Part shown: in pieces, positions 17,903 through 28,531 of the stretch
Position numbering within the stretch: the first letter of the stretch is position 1
Layout: each line of letters starts with the position of its first letter
Source of the DNA: Mycolicibacter arupensis
GTDB taxonomy: Bacteria > Actinomycetota > Actinomycetes > Mycobacteriales > Mycobacteriaceae
Direction: 5' to 3'
NCBI RefSeq assembly: GCF_002086515.1
Contig: NZ_MVHH01000027.1
Location: forward strand, 1-58,467
DNA: 58,467 nt
Position numbers and translations under genes: made by a program
Notes under the pieces: model-generated
What the model saw: the letters and a program-made list of their open reading frames with translations, nothing else
The model's database searches: none
Told to the model about the DNA's origin: nothing

Positions 17903-18775
17903 TCACCAGGTTCGCGGGCATCCGCGGTCGACCAGCGCCACGGCGACACGATCCAGGAACCTGTGTGGGTTCAGATGCAGCGTGCGGCTGGTCAGTCTGA
18001 TCACGGTCCAGCCGAGTTCAGCCAGGACGTTGAAGCGCTCGGCATCACGTTCGCGCTGCTTGGGGTCGGTCCAATGGTGGGCACCCTCGAAGTCGACGCC
18101 CACCCGGTATTCATGCCAGCCCATATCGATGCGTGCGACGACGTAGCCGGCGCTGTCGTACACCGGGATCTGGGTCTGTGGTCGGGGAAACCCTGCCCGG
18201 ACGAGGGCCAATCGAGTGAGCGACTCATACGGTGACTCGGCGCCGCCGTCGACGAGGTGCAGAGCCTCGTCCAGTTGCCGAAGGCCCCGAGCGCCGCGAT
18301 GCATGTCGGCCACCGCCGCGACCTCGACGACCTTGAGATCGGTGGCGTTCATCAGGGCGTCGATACGTGCCACGCCCTCGGTGGGCTCTCGACGCCTGCC
18401 CAGATCGAACGCGGTGCGCGCTGCGGTGGTCACCGGTAGCCCGCGCGCGGTGCGCGTCTCGTCGGACAACACCGTGTCGGTGCGCACGTCAAGCAGCGGC
18501 GGCGATCGCCGGTTGGCATGGATGAGTTCGGCGGGGGTATCGGGGTCGATCCACTTGGCGCCGAGCAGCGCCGAGGCCGACAGGCCGGCGAGCACCCCAC
18601 GCCGGCGTGACCAGAGCCATGCGGCGTGCGCGCGGTGGATCGCCGTCATCTCCACATCGCGCGGCATCCAGACGCCGGGGTAGATGCGTAGGCAGTCGCG
18701 ACGTAACCGCTCCGGCGTCGCGACACCGGCCGCCAGTGCTTCTGACGCCCGAAACGCCCCTCGCGGTGTCGGCAT
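17903..18775 (-). CDS. DUF559-type (Vsr-like) nuclease-domain protein
   Basis: A 290-aa protein. The N-terminal half resembles AbiEi-like winged-helix regulator proteins (ASEALAAGVATPERLRRDCL; later RGLPVTTAARTAFDLGRRR, 111-129). The C-terminal part (about 181-270) looks like a DUF559/Vsr-type PD-(D/E)XK domain: ESPYESLTRLALVRAG, an acidic VARIDMGW, VGVDFEGAHHW and LGWTVIRLT. The acidic pair in DMGW and DFEG would bind metal; no classical E-x-K is clear. ATG 18775 was chosen. Palindromic repeat copies lie just past each end of the gene. No partner antitoxin or methylase is adjacent. DNA cleavage is inferred from fold only. Confidence 0.75.
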   Translation of the reverse strand: MPTPRGAFRASEALAAGVATPERLRRDCLRIYPGVWMPRDVEMTAIHRAHAAWLWSRRRGVLAGLSASALLGAKWIDPDTPAELIHANRRSPPLLDVRTDTVLSDETRTARGLPVTTAARTAFDLGRRREPTEGVARIDALMNATDLKVVEVAAVADMHRGARGLRQLDEALHLVDGGAESPYESLTRLALVRAGFPRPQTQIPVYDSAGYVVARIDMGWHEYRVGVDFEGAHHWTDPKQRERDAERFNVLAELGWTVIRLTSRTLHLNPHRFLDRVAVALVDRGCPRTW

Positions 18776-18845
18776 GGGCGTCACGGTGGCACCCGCGTGG
18801 GCACCGATGCCGACATTGATCCACAGCTGGCTGCGCCGGGCGTTG

Positions 18846-18904
18846 TCGAGTGTGCGTTTTCGGCGGCAGAACGGCCCGCGGGCCAACCAAACCGCACACT
18901 CGGC
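18846..18904. repeat. Palindromic repeat, copy 2, upstream of alr
   Basis: CGAGTGTGCG (18847-18856) pairs with CGCACACTCG (18893-18902). The unit aligns with copy 1 over nearly its whole length, including GGCA and GCCAAC in the loop and an identical AACCGCACACTCGGC right arm. It lies upstream of the divergent nuclease and alr starts and ends 46 bp before alr. Confidence 0.8.
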
Positions 18905-18950
18905 GGCCTGGTAGGCCCATTTGTGCGTTTCTGGGACAATCGAGGCTGAC

Positions 18951-20105
18951 ATGACTGCCGTATCCCGAACGTCCGGCCTGCTCGCGCAAGCGCTGGTGGA
19001 CCTGGACGCCATTGCCCACAACGTGCGGGTGCTGGCCGAGCACGCCGGCCGCGCCGGGGTTATGGCCGTCGTCAAAGCAGACGGGTATGGCCACGGCGCG
19101 GCCCCGGTCGCCAGGGCCGCGCTGGCCGCAGGCGCAGCCGAACTCGGCGTCGCCACCGTCGACGAGGCGCTGACATTACGTGCGGCGGGCATCACCGCGC
19201 CGGTGCTGGCGTGGCTGCACGGGCCCCACACCGACTTCGCTCCCGCGCTGGCCGCCGACGTGCAGATCGCCGTCTCCTCGATGCGGCAACTGGGCGATCT
19301 GCTCGACGCGGTGGGGCGCACCGGCCGGACGGCGGTCGTGACGGTCAAGGCCGATACCGGCATGAGTCGCAATGGGGTTGGCGCTGCCGATTTTCCGGCA
19401 CTGGTGAGCGCGCTGCGCCGAGCCGTTGCCGACGACGCGGTTCAGGTCCGTGGCCTGATGTCACATCTGGCGTGCTCCGACGAGGTCGCCCATCCGGCCA
19501 ACGACATGCAGGCTCGGCGCTTCGCCGACCTGATCGGCGTGGCGCGCGAGCACGGCCTGGAGTTTCCTGTCGCGCATCTGGCCAACTCGGCCGCGGCGAT
19601 GACCCGTCCCGATCTGGCCTACGACATGGTGCGGCCCGGAATCGCGGTGTACGGCCTGAGCCCGATACCCGAACGCGGCGACATGGGCCTGATCCCGGCG
19701 ATGACGCTGAAATCGACCGTGATCCTGGTTCGTCCGATCAAGGCCGGCGAGGCGGTCTCCTATGGGCGCACCTGGATCGCGCCGGTCGACACCACCGTGG
19801 CACTGGTCCCGATGGGATACGCCGACGGACTGTTCCGGCCGTTGAGCGGACGATTCGAGGTACTGATCAACGGCCGGCGGCGGCGCAGTGTCGGGCGGGT
19901 GTGCATGGACCAGTTCATCGTCGACCTGGGTCCGGGGCCCGTGGACGTGGGTGTGGGAGACGAAGTCACCCTGTTTGGGTCCGGAGCAAGCGGTGAGCCG
20001 CTGGCCCAGGACTGGGCCGACCAGCTGGGCACCATTCACTACGAGGTGGTGAACAGCCCACGTGGGCGGGTCGCCAAGACGTATCGGGGCGCCGGTGGCG
20101 GCTAA
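18951..20105 (+). CDS. alr: Alanine racemase
   Basis: A 384-aa PLP enzyme that converts L-alanine to D-alanine for peptidoglycan. The PLP lysine is Lys42 in [10 protein letters not shown] and the opposite catalytic base is Tyr271 in SYGRTW. The two-domain layout (TIM barrel, then beta domain with [12 protein letters not shown]) is complete. ATG 18951 was taken although the frame is open slightly upstream; it gives the usual N-terminus. Its 3' end overlaps the next gene by 11 bases, so alr, hydrolase, tsaE, tsaB-rimI and tsaD form one tightly overlapping operon. The region before the start carries a palindromic repeat copy. Confidence 0.96.
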   Translation: MTAVSRTSGLLAQALVDLDAIAHNVRVLAEHAGRAGVMAVVKADGYGHGAAPVARAALAAGAAELGVATVDEALTLRAAGITAPVLAWLHGPHTDFAPALAADVQIAVSSMRQLGDLLDAVGRTGRTAVVTVKADTGMSRNGVGAADFPALVSALRRAVADDAVQVRGLMSHLACSDEVAHPANDMQARRFADLIGVAREHGLEFPVAHLANSAAAMTRPDLAYDMVRPGIAVYGLSPIPERGDMGLIPAMTLKSTVILVRPIKAGEAVSYGRTWIAPVDTTVALVPMGYADGLFRPLSGRFEVLINGRRRRSVGRVCMDQFIVDLGPGPVDVGVGDEVTLFGSGASGEPLAQDWADQLGTIHYEVVNSPRGRVAKTYRGAGGG

Positions 20106-21204
20106 ACGACGGGGATCGCGGCGAACCGGTGGCTGGCTGGCGGGAATGGCCGGTCTGGCCGCCGTCGGCACCATCGCCGGGACCACCATCGCGCGTTCGG
20201 TCACCAGGCGCACCACCGCCGACGACGCCTACGCCGACGAGGACTTCGAGATCCTGGAGCGCGACCACAGCTCGGTGGTGGTCACCGACGACGGTGTCGA
20301 GCTCGCGGTACGTGACGTCGGTCCGCGCAACGCACCGTTGACGGTGGTGTTCGCGCACGGATTCTGCCTGCGGATGGGCTCATTCCACTTCCAGCGCGCA
20401 CGGCTAGCAGCCGAGTGGGGCGATCAGGTGCGGATGGTCTTCTACGACCAGCGCGGCCACGGCGATTCCGGTGTCGCCCCACCGGCCACCTACACCGTGC
20501 CCCGGCTGGGCCAGGACCTGGAGGCAGTGCTGGCCGCGACCGTGCCCCGTGGGCCGGTGGTTCTGGTGGGGCATTCGATGGGCGGCATGACCGTGCTGTC
20601 GCATGCCCGGCAGTTCCCGCGGCACTACGGCAGACGGATCGTGGGTGCGGCGTTGATCTCCTCTGCGGCCAAAGGGGTTTCCCGCTCCCCGTTGGGCGAG
20701 ATCTTGCGCAACCCCGCTTTGGAGGCGGTGCAGTTCAGCGTCCGATACGTGCCGAACCTGGTGCATCGGGGCCGCGGCGCGGCCCGTGGGGTGATCGCAC
20801 CGATCCTGCGCGCAGCCTCCTACGGCACCGATCAGATCAGCCCGAGTGTGGTGGCTTTCTCCGAGGAGATGATGCATTCCACGCCGGTGCCCACGATGGT
20901 GGGTTTCCTGCATGCTTTGGAGGTGCACGACGAGAGCGCTGGGCTGGCCGCGCTGGCCACGATCCCAACTTTGGTCGCCTGTGGTGATCACGATCTGCTG
21001 ACCCCGGTGGGGTACTCGCGGGCGATGGCGGCCACGCTGTGGGATTGTGAGTTGGTGATCGTGCCCGGTGCCGGGCATCTGGTGCAGTTGGAGGAACCCG
21101 ATGTCATCGACGACGCGCTGGTGCGTCTTGTGGAGCGGGCCACGCCTCGGCGCGCCATGCTGAGCCGCCGCCGGGCGCGCGGAAAGGCCGGGCGCAGTGG
21201 CTGA
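20095..21204 (+). CDS. Alpha/beta hydrolase with N-terminal membrane anchor
   Basis: A 369-aa hydrolase. After a basic N-terminus ([10 protein letters not shown]) comes one hydrophobic segment (about 14-35) that probably anchors it. The catalytic parts are intact: oxyanion-hole HGFCLRMGS, nucleophile elbow VGHSMGGM, Asp in CGDHDLLTP and His in [22 protein letters not shown] is typical of lipase/epoxide-hydrolase-like members. GTG 20095 overlaps the end of alr and avoids a longer start buried in alr. The gene sits between alr and tsaE. Its substrate, possibly a lipid ester, is unknown. Confidence 0.85.
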   Translation: MAAKRRGSRRTGGWLAGMAGLAAVGTIAGTTIARSVTRRTTADDAYADEDFEILERDHSSVVVTDDGVELAVRDVGPRNAPLTVVFAHGFCLRMGSFHFQRARLAAEWGDQVRMVFYDQRGHGDSGVAPPATYTVPRLGQDLEAVLAATVPRGPVVLVGHSMGGMTVLSHARQFPRHYGRRIVGAALISSAAKGVSRSPLGEILRNPALEAVQFSVRYVPNLVHRGRGAARGVIAPILRAASYGTDQISPSVVAFSEEMMHSTPVPTMVGFLHALEVHDESAGLAALATIPTLVACGDHDLLTPVGYSRAMAATLWDCELVIVPGAGHLVQLEEPDVIDDALVRLVERATPRRAMLSRRRARGKAGRSG

Positions 21205-21658
21205 TCCGCAGGAGGTGACGCTGGCCACCGCGGAGGACACCGTTGCGCTGGGAGCCCGGTTGGGCGGTGGCCTGCGCGCCGGTGACGTGGTGGTGCTCTC
21301 AGGTCCCTTGGGGGCCGGAAAGACTGTGCTGGCTAAAGGCATCGCGCAGGCGCTCGATGTCGATGGGCCCGTCACCTCGCCGACGTTCGTGCTGGCCCGT
21401 GAACATCGGCCCCGGCGAGCGGATGCCCCGGCGATGATCCACGTGGATCTCTATCGGCTGCTCGACGAGACGGGTCTGGACCTGCCCGCCGAGCTGGACT
21501 CACTGGACCTCGACACCGAGCTCGATGATGCCGTCGTCGTGGTGGAGTGGGGCGAGGGGCTGGCCGAGCGGCTCTCCGAGCGGCACCTGGACATCCGGCT
21601 GGAGCGCGCGGCGGACTCCGAGACCCGTACCGCGACCTGGCGGTGGCACGCGCCATGA
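21197..21658 (+). CDS. tsaE: tRNA t6A biosynthesis ATPase TsaE
   Basis: A 153-aa P-loop ATPase that supports the TsaBD complex in making N6-threonylcarbamoyladenosine on tRNAs reading ANN codons. The Walker A motif is LSGPLGAGKTVLAKG; SPTFVLAREH and MIHVDLYRL follow, with VVVEWGEGL as the late strand typical of TsaE. The GTG start at 21197 overlaps the hydrolase by 8 bases and the stop overlaps tsaB as ATGA, so expression is coupled. Confidence 0.93.
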   Translation: MADPQEVTLATAEDTVALGARLGGGLRAGDVVVLSGPLGAGKTVLAKGIAQALDVDGPVTSPTFVLAREHRPRRADAPAMIHVDLYRLLDETGLDLPAELDSLDLDTELDDAVVVVEWGEGLAERLSERHLDIRLERAADSETRTATWRWHAP

Positions 21659-22740
21659 CCCGAGTGATTCTGGCCATGGACACCGCCACCCCTGCGGTCA
21701 CCGCGGGCCTGGTGGAACTCGATGACGCCGGCCGGCCGACGGTGCTGGCTGAGCGGGTCACCATCGACGCTCGTGCGCACGCCGAACGTCTGACGCCCAA
21801 TGTGCTGGGCGCGCTGGCTGATTGCGGTCTCAGCATGACCGACGTGACCGCTGTCGTGGTGGGTTGCGGGCCGGGGCCGTTTACCGGGCTGCGGGTCGGC
21901 ATGGCCAGCGCCGCTGCCTACGGCCATGCGCTGGGGGTGCCGGTGTACGGCGTGTGCAGCCTGGACGCGATCGGGGTGCGCACCTCCGCAACCACGCTGG
22001 TGGTCACCGACGCGCGTCGCCGGGAGGTGTACTGGGCGCGTTACAGCGACGGGGTCAGGGTGGCCGGCCCCGCGGTCTGCGCCCCGGCCGCGGTCGATCC
22101 CGCCGACGCTGTCGCGGTGGCAGGATCGCCGGCGCACACCGAGTTGTTCGGCCTGCCGGCCCTTGACGTCGACTATCCGACTCCTGCCGGACTGGTTGCC
22201 GCGGTGCGGGATTGGGGTCATCCAGCGGAGCCGCTGGTGCCGTTGTATCTGCGTCGACCCGACGCCAAGCCCTCGGCGACGGCCGCCGCGGCGGTGACGC
22301 TGGGCCCGCTGGTGGACAGTGACGCGGCGCGCTGCGCCGAGTTGGAGGCCCAATTGTTCGGTGGCGACGATCCGTGGCCGGCTGAGGCATTCAGTCGCGC
22401 GATCGGAGCGCGTGACCATCATTACGTCGCCGCCCGAATCGGCGACGCCGTGGTGGGCTACGCCGGAATCGCCCGATTGGGACGTACCCCACCGTTTGAA
22501 TATGAGGTCCACACCATCGGGGTGGACAAGGCGTATCAGGGGCGTGGTCTCGGGCGCAGGCTGTTGGCCGATCTGCTGGAGTACTCCGACGGTGGCGTGG
22601 TGCACCTGGAGGTCCGCACCGACAACACGCCGGCGATCGCGCTGTACCGCGACGTCGGGTTCGTGGAGACCGGAGTGCGCAAGCGCTACTACCGCAACGG
22701 CGCCGACGCGTACACCATGCGGCGGGAGGGGCTGTCGTGA
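21655..22740 (+). CDS. tsaB-rimI: TsaB-RimI fusion (t6A subunit and ribosomal N-acetyltransferase)
   Basis: A single 361-aa frame. Residues 1 to about 205 are TsaB, the non-catalytic partner of Tsa[16 protein letters not shown] at the start, [15 protein letters not shown] (70-84), [14 protein letters not shown]. Residues about 214-361 are a GNAT acetyltransferase of the RimI type, with acetyl-CoA motif [13 protein letters not shown] (292-304) and [12 protein letters not shown]. In H37Rv these are two genes (Rv3421c, Rv3420c). Here no stop separates them; the linker is [17 protein letters not shown] at 22294 sits where a separate RimI would start, so internal initiation could also make free RimI. 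Overlaps both neighbours by ATGA/GTGA. Confidence 0.9.
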   Translation: MTRVILAMDTATPAVTAGLVELDDAGRPTVLAERVTIDARAHAERLTPNVLGALADCGLSMTDVTAVVVGCGPGPFTGLRVGMASAAAYGHALGVPVYGVCSLDAIGVRTSATTLVVTDARRREVYWARYSDGVRVAGPAVCAPAAVDPADAVAVAGSPAHTELFGLPALDVDYPTPAGLVAAVRDWGHPAEPLVPLYLRRPDAKPSATAAAAVTLGPLVDSDAARCAELEAQLFGGDDPWPAEAFSRAIGARDHHYVAARIGDAVVGYAGIARLGRTPPFEYEVHTIGVDKAYQGRGLGRRLLADLLEYSDGGVVHLEVRTDNTPAIALYRDVGFVETGVRKRYYRNGADAYTMRREGLS

Positions 22741-23762
22741 CGATAGTGCTGGCCATCGAATCCTCCTGTGATGAAACAGGTGTCGGCATCACCCGCCTCG
22801 AGGTCGACGGAACTCTGACGTTGTTGGCCGACGAGGTGGCCTCCAGTGTCGAGGAGCACACCCGCTTCGGCGGGGTGGTGCCGGAGATCGCTTCCCGCGC
22901 TCATCTGGAGGCGCTGGGGCCCACCATGCGCCGGGCACTGGCGACCGCGGGGCTGGACAAGCCCGACGTAGTGGCTGCCACCATCGGGCCAGGCCTGGCG
23001 GGGGCGCTGCTGGTGGGGGCGGCCGCGGCCAAGGCCTACGCGGCGGCCTGGGGCGTGCCGTTCTACGCGGTCAACCACCTGGGCGGGCATCTGGCCGCCG
23101 ACGTCTACGCGCACGGCCCGTTGCCCGAATGTGTGGGCCTGCTGGTCTCCGGCGGCCATACTCACCTGCTGCATGTGCGCTCACTGGGTGAGCCGATCGT
23201 CGAGCTGGGCAGCACCGTCGACGACGCCGCGGGGGAGGCCTACGACAAGGTGGCCCGGCTGCTCGGGCTGGGCTATCCGGGAGGGCGGGCCCTCGATGAG
23301 CTGGCCCGCACCGGCGACCGCAGCGCGGTGGTGTTCCCCCGTGGAATGACCGGACCGCGTGATGACCCCTACGTGTTCAGCTTCTCGGGTCTCAAGACCG
23401 CGGTGGCCCGCTATGTCGAGGGCCACCCCGACTTCGTACCCGCCGACGTGGCGGCCGGTTTCCAGGAATCGGTGGCCGACGTGCTGACCGCCAAGGCCGT
23501 GCGCGCGGCCACCGACCTGGGCGTGGGCACCTTGCTGATCGCGGGTGGGGTCGCCGCCAATTCCCGGCTGCGGGAGTTGGCGGAGCTGCGCTGCGCGGCG
23601 GCCGGGTTGACGTTGCGGATCCCGCCGCTGCGGTTGTGCACCGACAACGGGGCGATGATCGCATCCTTCGCGGCACATCTGATCGCCGCCGGAGCGCCAC
23701 CGTCGCCGCTGGAGGTGGCCACCAATCCGGGGCTGCCGGTGGTGGTGGGCCAGATCGCCTGA
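22737..23762 (+). CDS. tsaD: tRNA N6-adenosine threonylcarbamoyltransferase
   Basis: A 341-aa catalytic subunit of t6A synthesis (Kae1/Gcp family), moving the threonylcarbamoyl group onto A37 of tRNA. The start ([13 protein letters not shown]), metal-binding HLGGH (114-118), [21 protein letters not shown] and [10 protein letters not shown] are all present. GTG 22737 overlaps the tsaB-rimI stop (GTGA), ending an operon that began at alr. The groES control region follows. Confidence 0.96.
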   Translation: MTIVLAIESSCDETGVGITRLEVDGTLTLLADEVASSVEEHTRFGGVVPEIASRAHLEALGPTMRRALATAGLDKPDVVAATIGPGLAGALLVGAAAAKAYAAAWGVPFYAVNHLGGHLAADVYAHGPLPECVGLLVSGGHTHLLHVRSLGEPIVELGSTVDDAAGEAYDKVARLLGLGYPGGRALDELARTGDRSAVVFPRGMTGPRDDPYVFSFSGLKTAVARYVEGHPDFVPADVAAGFQESVADVLTAKAVRAATDLGVGTLLIAGGVAANSRLRELAELRCAAAGLTLRIPPLRLCTDNGAMIASFAAHLIAAGAPPSPLEVATNPGLPVVVGQIA

Positions 23763-23783
23763 TCTCGGCACCGGGGCCACCTT

Positions 23784-23815
23784 GAGTGCTAGCACTCTCA
23801 CGTATAGAGTGCTAG
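23784..23815 (+). promoter_or_regulatory. CIRCE operator (HrcA site) with an extra half-site
   Basis: CTAGCACTC (23789-23797), nine bases, then GAGTGCTAG (23807-23815) is a perfect CIRCE inverted repeat, the known HrcA binding site of groE operons. An additional GAGTGCTAG-like half-site overlaps the left arm, making GAGTGCTAGCACTC (23784-23797) itself palindromic. TTGAGT (23782-23787) and TATAGA (23803-23808), 15 bases apart, may be the -35 and -10 inside the operator. The leader to groES is then about 140 nt. Confidence 0.93.
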
Positions 23816-23957
23816 GTGGCAGTCGGTCGATCTCTCGCTCGGCACCCGCGACGACGACGCGAGGGCCCGCACGAATGCCGAACACCTGAAGTAAGTACCT
23901 ATCCGATGGACTCGGCCTATGCCGGGTCGCATCCAGACAATGTGGAGGGCTCCAATC

Positions 23958-24260
23958 GTGGCGAGCGTGAACATCAAGCCACTCGAGGACAAGATCCTCG
24001 TTCAGGCCAACGAGGCCGAGACCACGACCGCTTCGGGTCTGGTCATTCCGGACACCGCCAAGGAGAAGCCGCAGGAAGGCACCGTCGTTGCCGTCGGCCC
24101 CGGCCGGTGGGACGAGAGCGGCAGCAAGCGGATCCCGCTGGACGTCGCCGAGGGTGACGTTGTCGTGTACAGCAAGTACGGCGGCACCGAGATCAAGTAC
24201 GGCGGCCAGGAATACCTGATCCTGTCCGCGCGCGACGTGCTGGCCGTTGTAAGCAAGTAG
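23958..24260 (+). CDS. groES: Co-chaperonin GroES (Hsp10)
   Basis: A 100-aa subunit of the heptameric lid of the chaperonin. It starts [16 protein letters not shown] and carries the mobile-loop region [20 protein letters not shown] (residues about 18-37) and [15 protein letters not shown]. The C-terminus is typical ([19 protein letters not shown]). GTG 23958 has GGAGGG 8 bases upstream; an in-frame ATG at 23919 would add a non-conserved stretch. CIRCE lies about 140 bases upstream, so HrcA repression and heat induction are expected. Confidence 0.97.
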   Translation: MASVNIKPLEDKILVQANEAETTTASGLVIPDTAKEKPQEGTVVAVGPGRWDESGSKRIPLDVAEGDVVVYSKYGGTEIKYGGQEYLILSARDVLAVVSK

Positions 24261-24272
24261 GCCGGCAAGTAG

Positions 24273-25985
<1,713 letters not shown>

Positions 25986-25996
25986 GTAGTTCGAGA

Positions 25997-26037
25997 CGCA
26001 ATCACCCCCGGTCCTGTTGGGCCCGGGGGTGATTGCG
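25997..26037. terminator. Strong bidirectional terminator after groEL1
   Basis: A perfect 15-bp stem (25997-26011 with 26023-26037) around an 11-base loop, lying between the stops of groEL1 and the converging HXXEE gene. GC-rich core, no U-tract. Confidence 0.85.
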
Positions 26038-26045
26038 TATCTGGA

Positions 26046-26576
26046 TCAGGTGGCGAAGTGAAACAGCCCGTACCAGACGACGAAGGCGAACACTGCCAGC
26101 CCGCCCGTCAGGGCCAGGCCGAACCGGCGAGGGCTCAGGATCTTCTCCTTGATGATCACCGCGCCGATCAGCAGGCAGATCGGGTAGTAGAGCAGCATGG
26201 CCGTGATCAGGCCGGGCGAGTACCGATTCAGGATCGGCGTCATGCCCAGGTGAAACAGCGCGTCCCAGAACAGGTTTGCGCTGGCGAAGACCACCAGGGC
26301 AACGCTGCGGACCTGCGTGTACCGCTGGTAGTTCACCGAGACCAGGGTCAGCAGGATCGCCATGAAGGCGAGGTTGTTGAACGCGAACGCGACGTTGTCG
26401 AAGCGGCCGTGCACATCGTGGGTGACCCAGGCGGCAAATCCGCCGAGGTATTCCTCGACGATGTGCAGCAGGTAGACCGCGGGCATCAGCCAGATGACGT
26501 TGCGGAAGCGGGGCAGGGTCACCGTCGCGGGGGGCTGTGCCGCCCCTTGGTGCGGGTGTACGTCGTCGCCGGTCAT
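26046..26576 (-). CDS. HXXEE-domain membrane protein
   Basis: A 176-aa membrane protein of the HXXEE family, named for HIVEE (residues about 38-42) at the end of the first helix. About five hydrophobic segments follow, with FAFNNLAFMAILLTLVSVNY, ANLFWDALFHLGM and LLYYPICLLIGAVIIKEK. His and Glu residues inside membrane helices suggest metal or proton binding; the family has no established function known to me. ATG 26576 was chosen over GTG 26600; neither has a clear ribosome site. It is divergent from the diiron gene with about 130 bp between starts. Confidence 0.78.
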   Translation of the reverse strand: MTGDDVHPHQGAAQPPATVTLPRFRNVIWLMPAVYLLHIVEEYLGGFAAWVTHDVHGRFDNVAFAFNNLAFMAILLTLVSVNYQRYTQVRSVALVVFASANLFWDALFHLGMTPILNRYSPGLITAMLLYYPICLLIGAVIIKEKILSPRRFGLALTGGLAVFAFVVWYGLFHFAT

Positions 26577-26709
26577 GCCGACGATCATCACCCACGGCAC
26601 GTTCCGCGGGGGAGGTTTCCGGCCCGGCGTGCTTGACGCGCCGCCGCGGGCGGCGCAGTGTGATACGGGTCATATTGCCACTGGTCTGACCCGGTAAAGG
26701 CGGCAGCGC

Positions 26710-27810
26710 ATGACCACCAAAGACAAATACACGCAGGTGCCCGCATCCGACTCCTGGCAGGTCCCCAGTGCCGGCGATGCGTGCTTCACCTGGGAGTACG
26801 ACGAGGGGCGGGCCCGGCTCCTGTCGCTGTATCAGAAGGGCAAGGACAAGCAGTGGGATGCCCAGTTGCGCATTGACTGGGATCAAGATGTCGACCCGAT
26901 GAATCCGCTCGGGCTCCCTGACGACTTTCATCCCCTGTTCGGCAGCCCGATGTGGGACGCCGCAGACGGCAAGCGTCGCGCCGAGATGCGTCAGCACCAT
27001 CAGTCCTGGCAGTTCTCGCAGTTTCTGCACGGTGAGCAGGGGGCGATGGTGTGCGCGGCCAAGATCGTCGAGGTCGTTCCGGATCTGGATGCGAAGTTCT
27101 ACGCGGCCACCCAAACCATGGACGAGGCCCGCCATGTCGAGGCGTTCTCACGGTTCTTGCAGGACAAGGCCGAGATGGTCTACCCGGTGAACCAGCACCT
27201 GACCGCGCTATTGGGTGACACGCTGCGTGACTCTCGTTGGGACATGCCCTATCTGGGTATGCAAGTCCTCATCGAGGGGCTTGCGCTCGCCGCGTTCGGC
27301 GTACTGCGTGACGTGTCGGCAGAGGGTTCGCTGGCCAAGCAGATCTTGGCCTACGTCATGCAGGACGAAGCACGCCACGTCGCGTTCGGTCGAATCTCCT
27401 TGAAGGACTACTACTCTGCGCTGACCGAGGCAGAGCGCGACGAGCGCGAAGAGTTCGTCGTGGACGCCTGCTACCTGATGCGCGATCGATTCCGGGGTGA
27501 AGAGGTCTTCGAGACCCTCGGCCTGAACGTCACCGAGTGTGCGCAGTGGGTCGACGCATCACCGTTGATGACGCAGTTCCGCTCACACCTGTTCAGCCGG
27601 ATCGTGCCGATCGTCAAGGACATCGGACTGTGGGGACCCAAGGTGCAGAAGGCGTTCCGGGAGATGGGTGTGCTCGACATGGCCGGATTCAACATCGACG
27701 CACTGATGAAGGCGGACGAGGACCAGGCCGAAGCCCTGGACCGGGCGCACGCCGAGATGGCCGAGCGGGCGGTTGAGGTCAGCGAGGTGATCGCCACGGG
27801 CGCCGGCTGA
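26710..27810 (+). CDS. Ferritin-like diiron protein
   Basis: A 366-aa mainly helical protein with a complete four-helix diiron site: Glu109 in HGEQ, Glu139 and His142 in DEARH, Glu189 in LIEGLA, and Glu220 and His223 in a second DEARH. That duplicated E-x-x-H pattern is the one used by diiron oxygenases and desaturase-like ferritin-fold proteins. It is far larger than a storage ferritin. ATG 26710 is preceded by a short purine stretch (GTAAAGG). It converges on a TetR gene that is divergent from an MpaB-type oxygenase, so regulation by that TetR is plausible. Substrate unknown. Confidence 0.82.
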   Translation: MTTKDKYTQVPASDSWQVPSAGDACFTWEYDEGRARLLSLYQKGKDKQWDAQLRIDWDQDVDPMNPLGLPDDFHPLFGSPMWDAADGKRRAEMRQHHQSWQFSQFLHGEQGAMVCAAKIVEVVPDLDAKFYAATQTMDEARHVEAFSRFLQDKAEMVYPVNQHLTALLGDTLRDSRWDMPYLGMQVLIEGLALAAFGVLRDVSAEGSLAKQILAYVMQDEARHVAFGRISLKDYYSALTEAERDEREEFVVDACYLMRDRFRGEEVFETLGLNVTECAQWVDASPLMTQFRSHLFSRIVPIVKDIGLWGPKVQKAFREMGVLDMAGFNIDALMKADEDQAEALDRAHAEMAERAVEVSEVIATGAG

Positions 27811-27822
27811 GATGGACCGCCG

Positions 27823-28452
27823 TCAGGAGCGATGCGTCGCCAGCAGTCCCGTGGAGGCGAACTTCAGCCCGGCCCGCAGCTCATCGAGGGAGATCGGGTC
27901 GTCGGACTCGATGTAGCGCATGGTGGTCGCCACGGCCATGTTGAAGAACAACCACGCCAGCGCGTTCGGGCTCAGTTCGTCGCGGTAGTGGCTGCGGTAA
28001 TGACTCATGTGCAGGGTCGTCATCGCCAACAGGGTGGCGTTGAGTCCAGAGATGTTGTCGAACGTACGCAGGTGATCGGGCCGCTGGGCCAGATAGCGGA
28101 TCAGCCGCCGGTTGGCGATCGTGTAGTCGATGAGGATGTCGATCGACGCCTCCATGGCCGAGGCCGGCCGGTCTAACGTGACCGCGCGGAGCATGTCCTC
28201 GATCGCGGGCGCCTGCTCGGCGGCCAGCCGCTCCACCGCGGCATCGATGATCTGGTCCTTGTTCTCGAAGTACTGGTAGATCGATCCCTTGCTGATGTCT
28301 GCGGTCTCGGCGATCAGGTTGGTGGTGATCTGCTCGGGCGGGTGCCGGTGCAGCAGCCATGCGGTGGACGTCACGATTTTCGCGACCATCTCGCGGGAGC
28401 GGGCCTGTTGGGGCGACTTACGACGCCGTGAACTGGGGTTATAGGCGTTCAT
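27823..28452 (-). CDS. TetR-family regulator
   Basis: A 209-aa repressor-type protein. The N-terminal helix-turn-helix (ITTNLIAETADISKGSIYQYFENKDQIIDAAVERL, spanning residues about 41-75) is typical of TetR; the rest is a helical ligand and dimer domain. ATG 28452 has AGGAAG 5 bases upstream, whereas the longer open frame would run into the divergent promoter. It shares a 79-bp divergent region with the MpaB-type gene, its most likely target, and converges on the diiron gene. Confidence 0.88.
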   Translation of the reverse strand: MNAYNPSSRRRKSPQQARSREMVAKIVTSTAWLLHRHPPEQITTNLIAETADISKGSIYQYFENKDQIIDAAVERLAAEQAPAIEDMLRAVTLDRPASAMEASIDILIDYTIANRRLIRYLAQRPDHLRTFDNISGLNATLLAMTTLHMSHYRSHYRDELSPNALAWLFFNMAVATTMRYIESDDPISLDELRAGLKFASTGLLATHRS

Positions 28453-28531
28453 CCAACTTCCTAACGCGACTTGTATGCGACCGTACGTGCAGATTAGCGT
28501 CGGCTCGACCACATCGAAGACAGGATGGGCG

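Noticed and set aside
28453..28531. TetR operator between TetR and the MpaB-type gene
   Set aside because: The region has a CGTACG core, but arms do not extend into a convincing palindrome.
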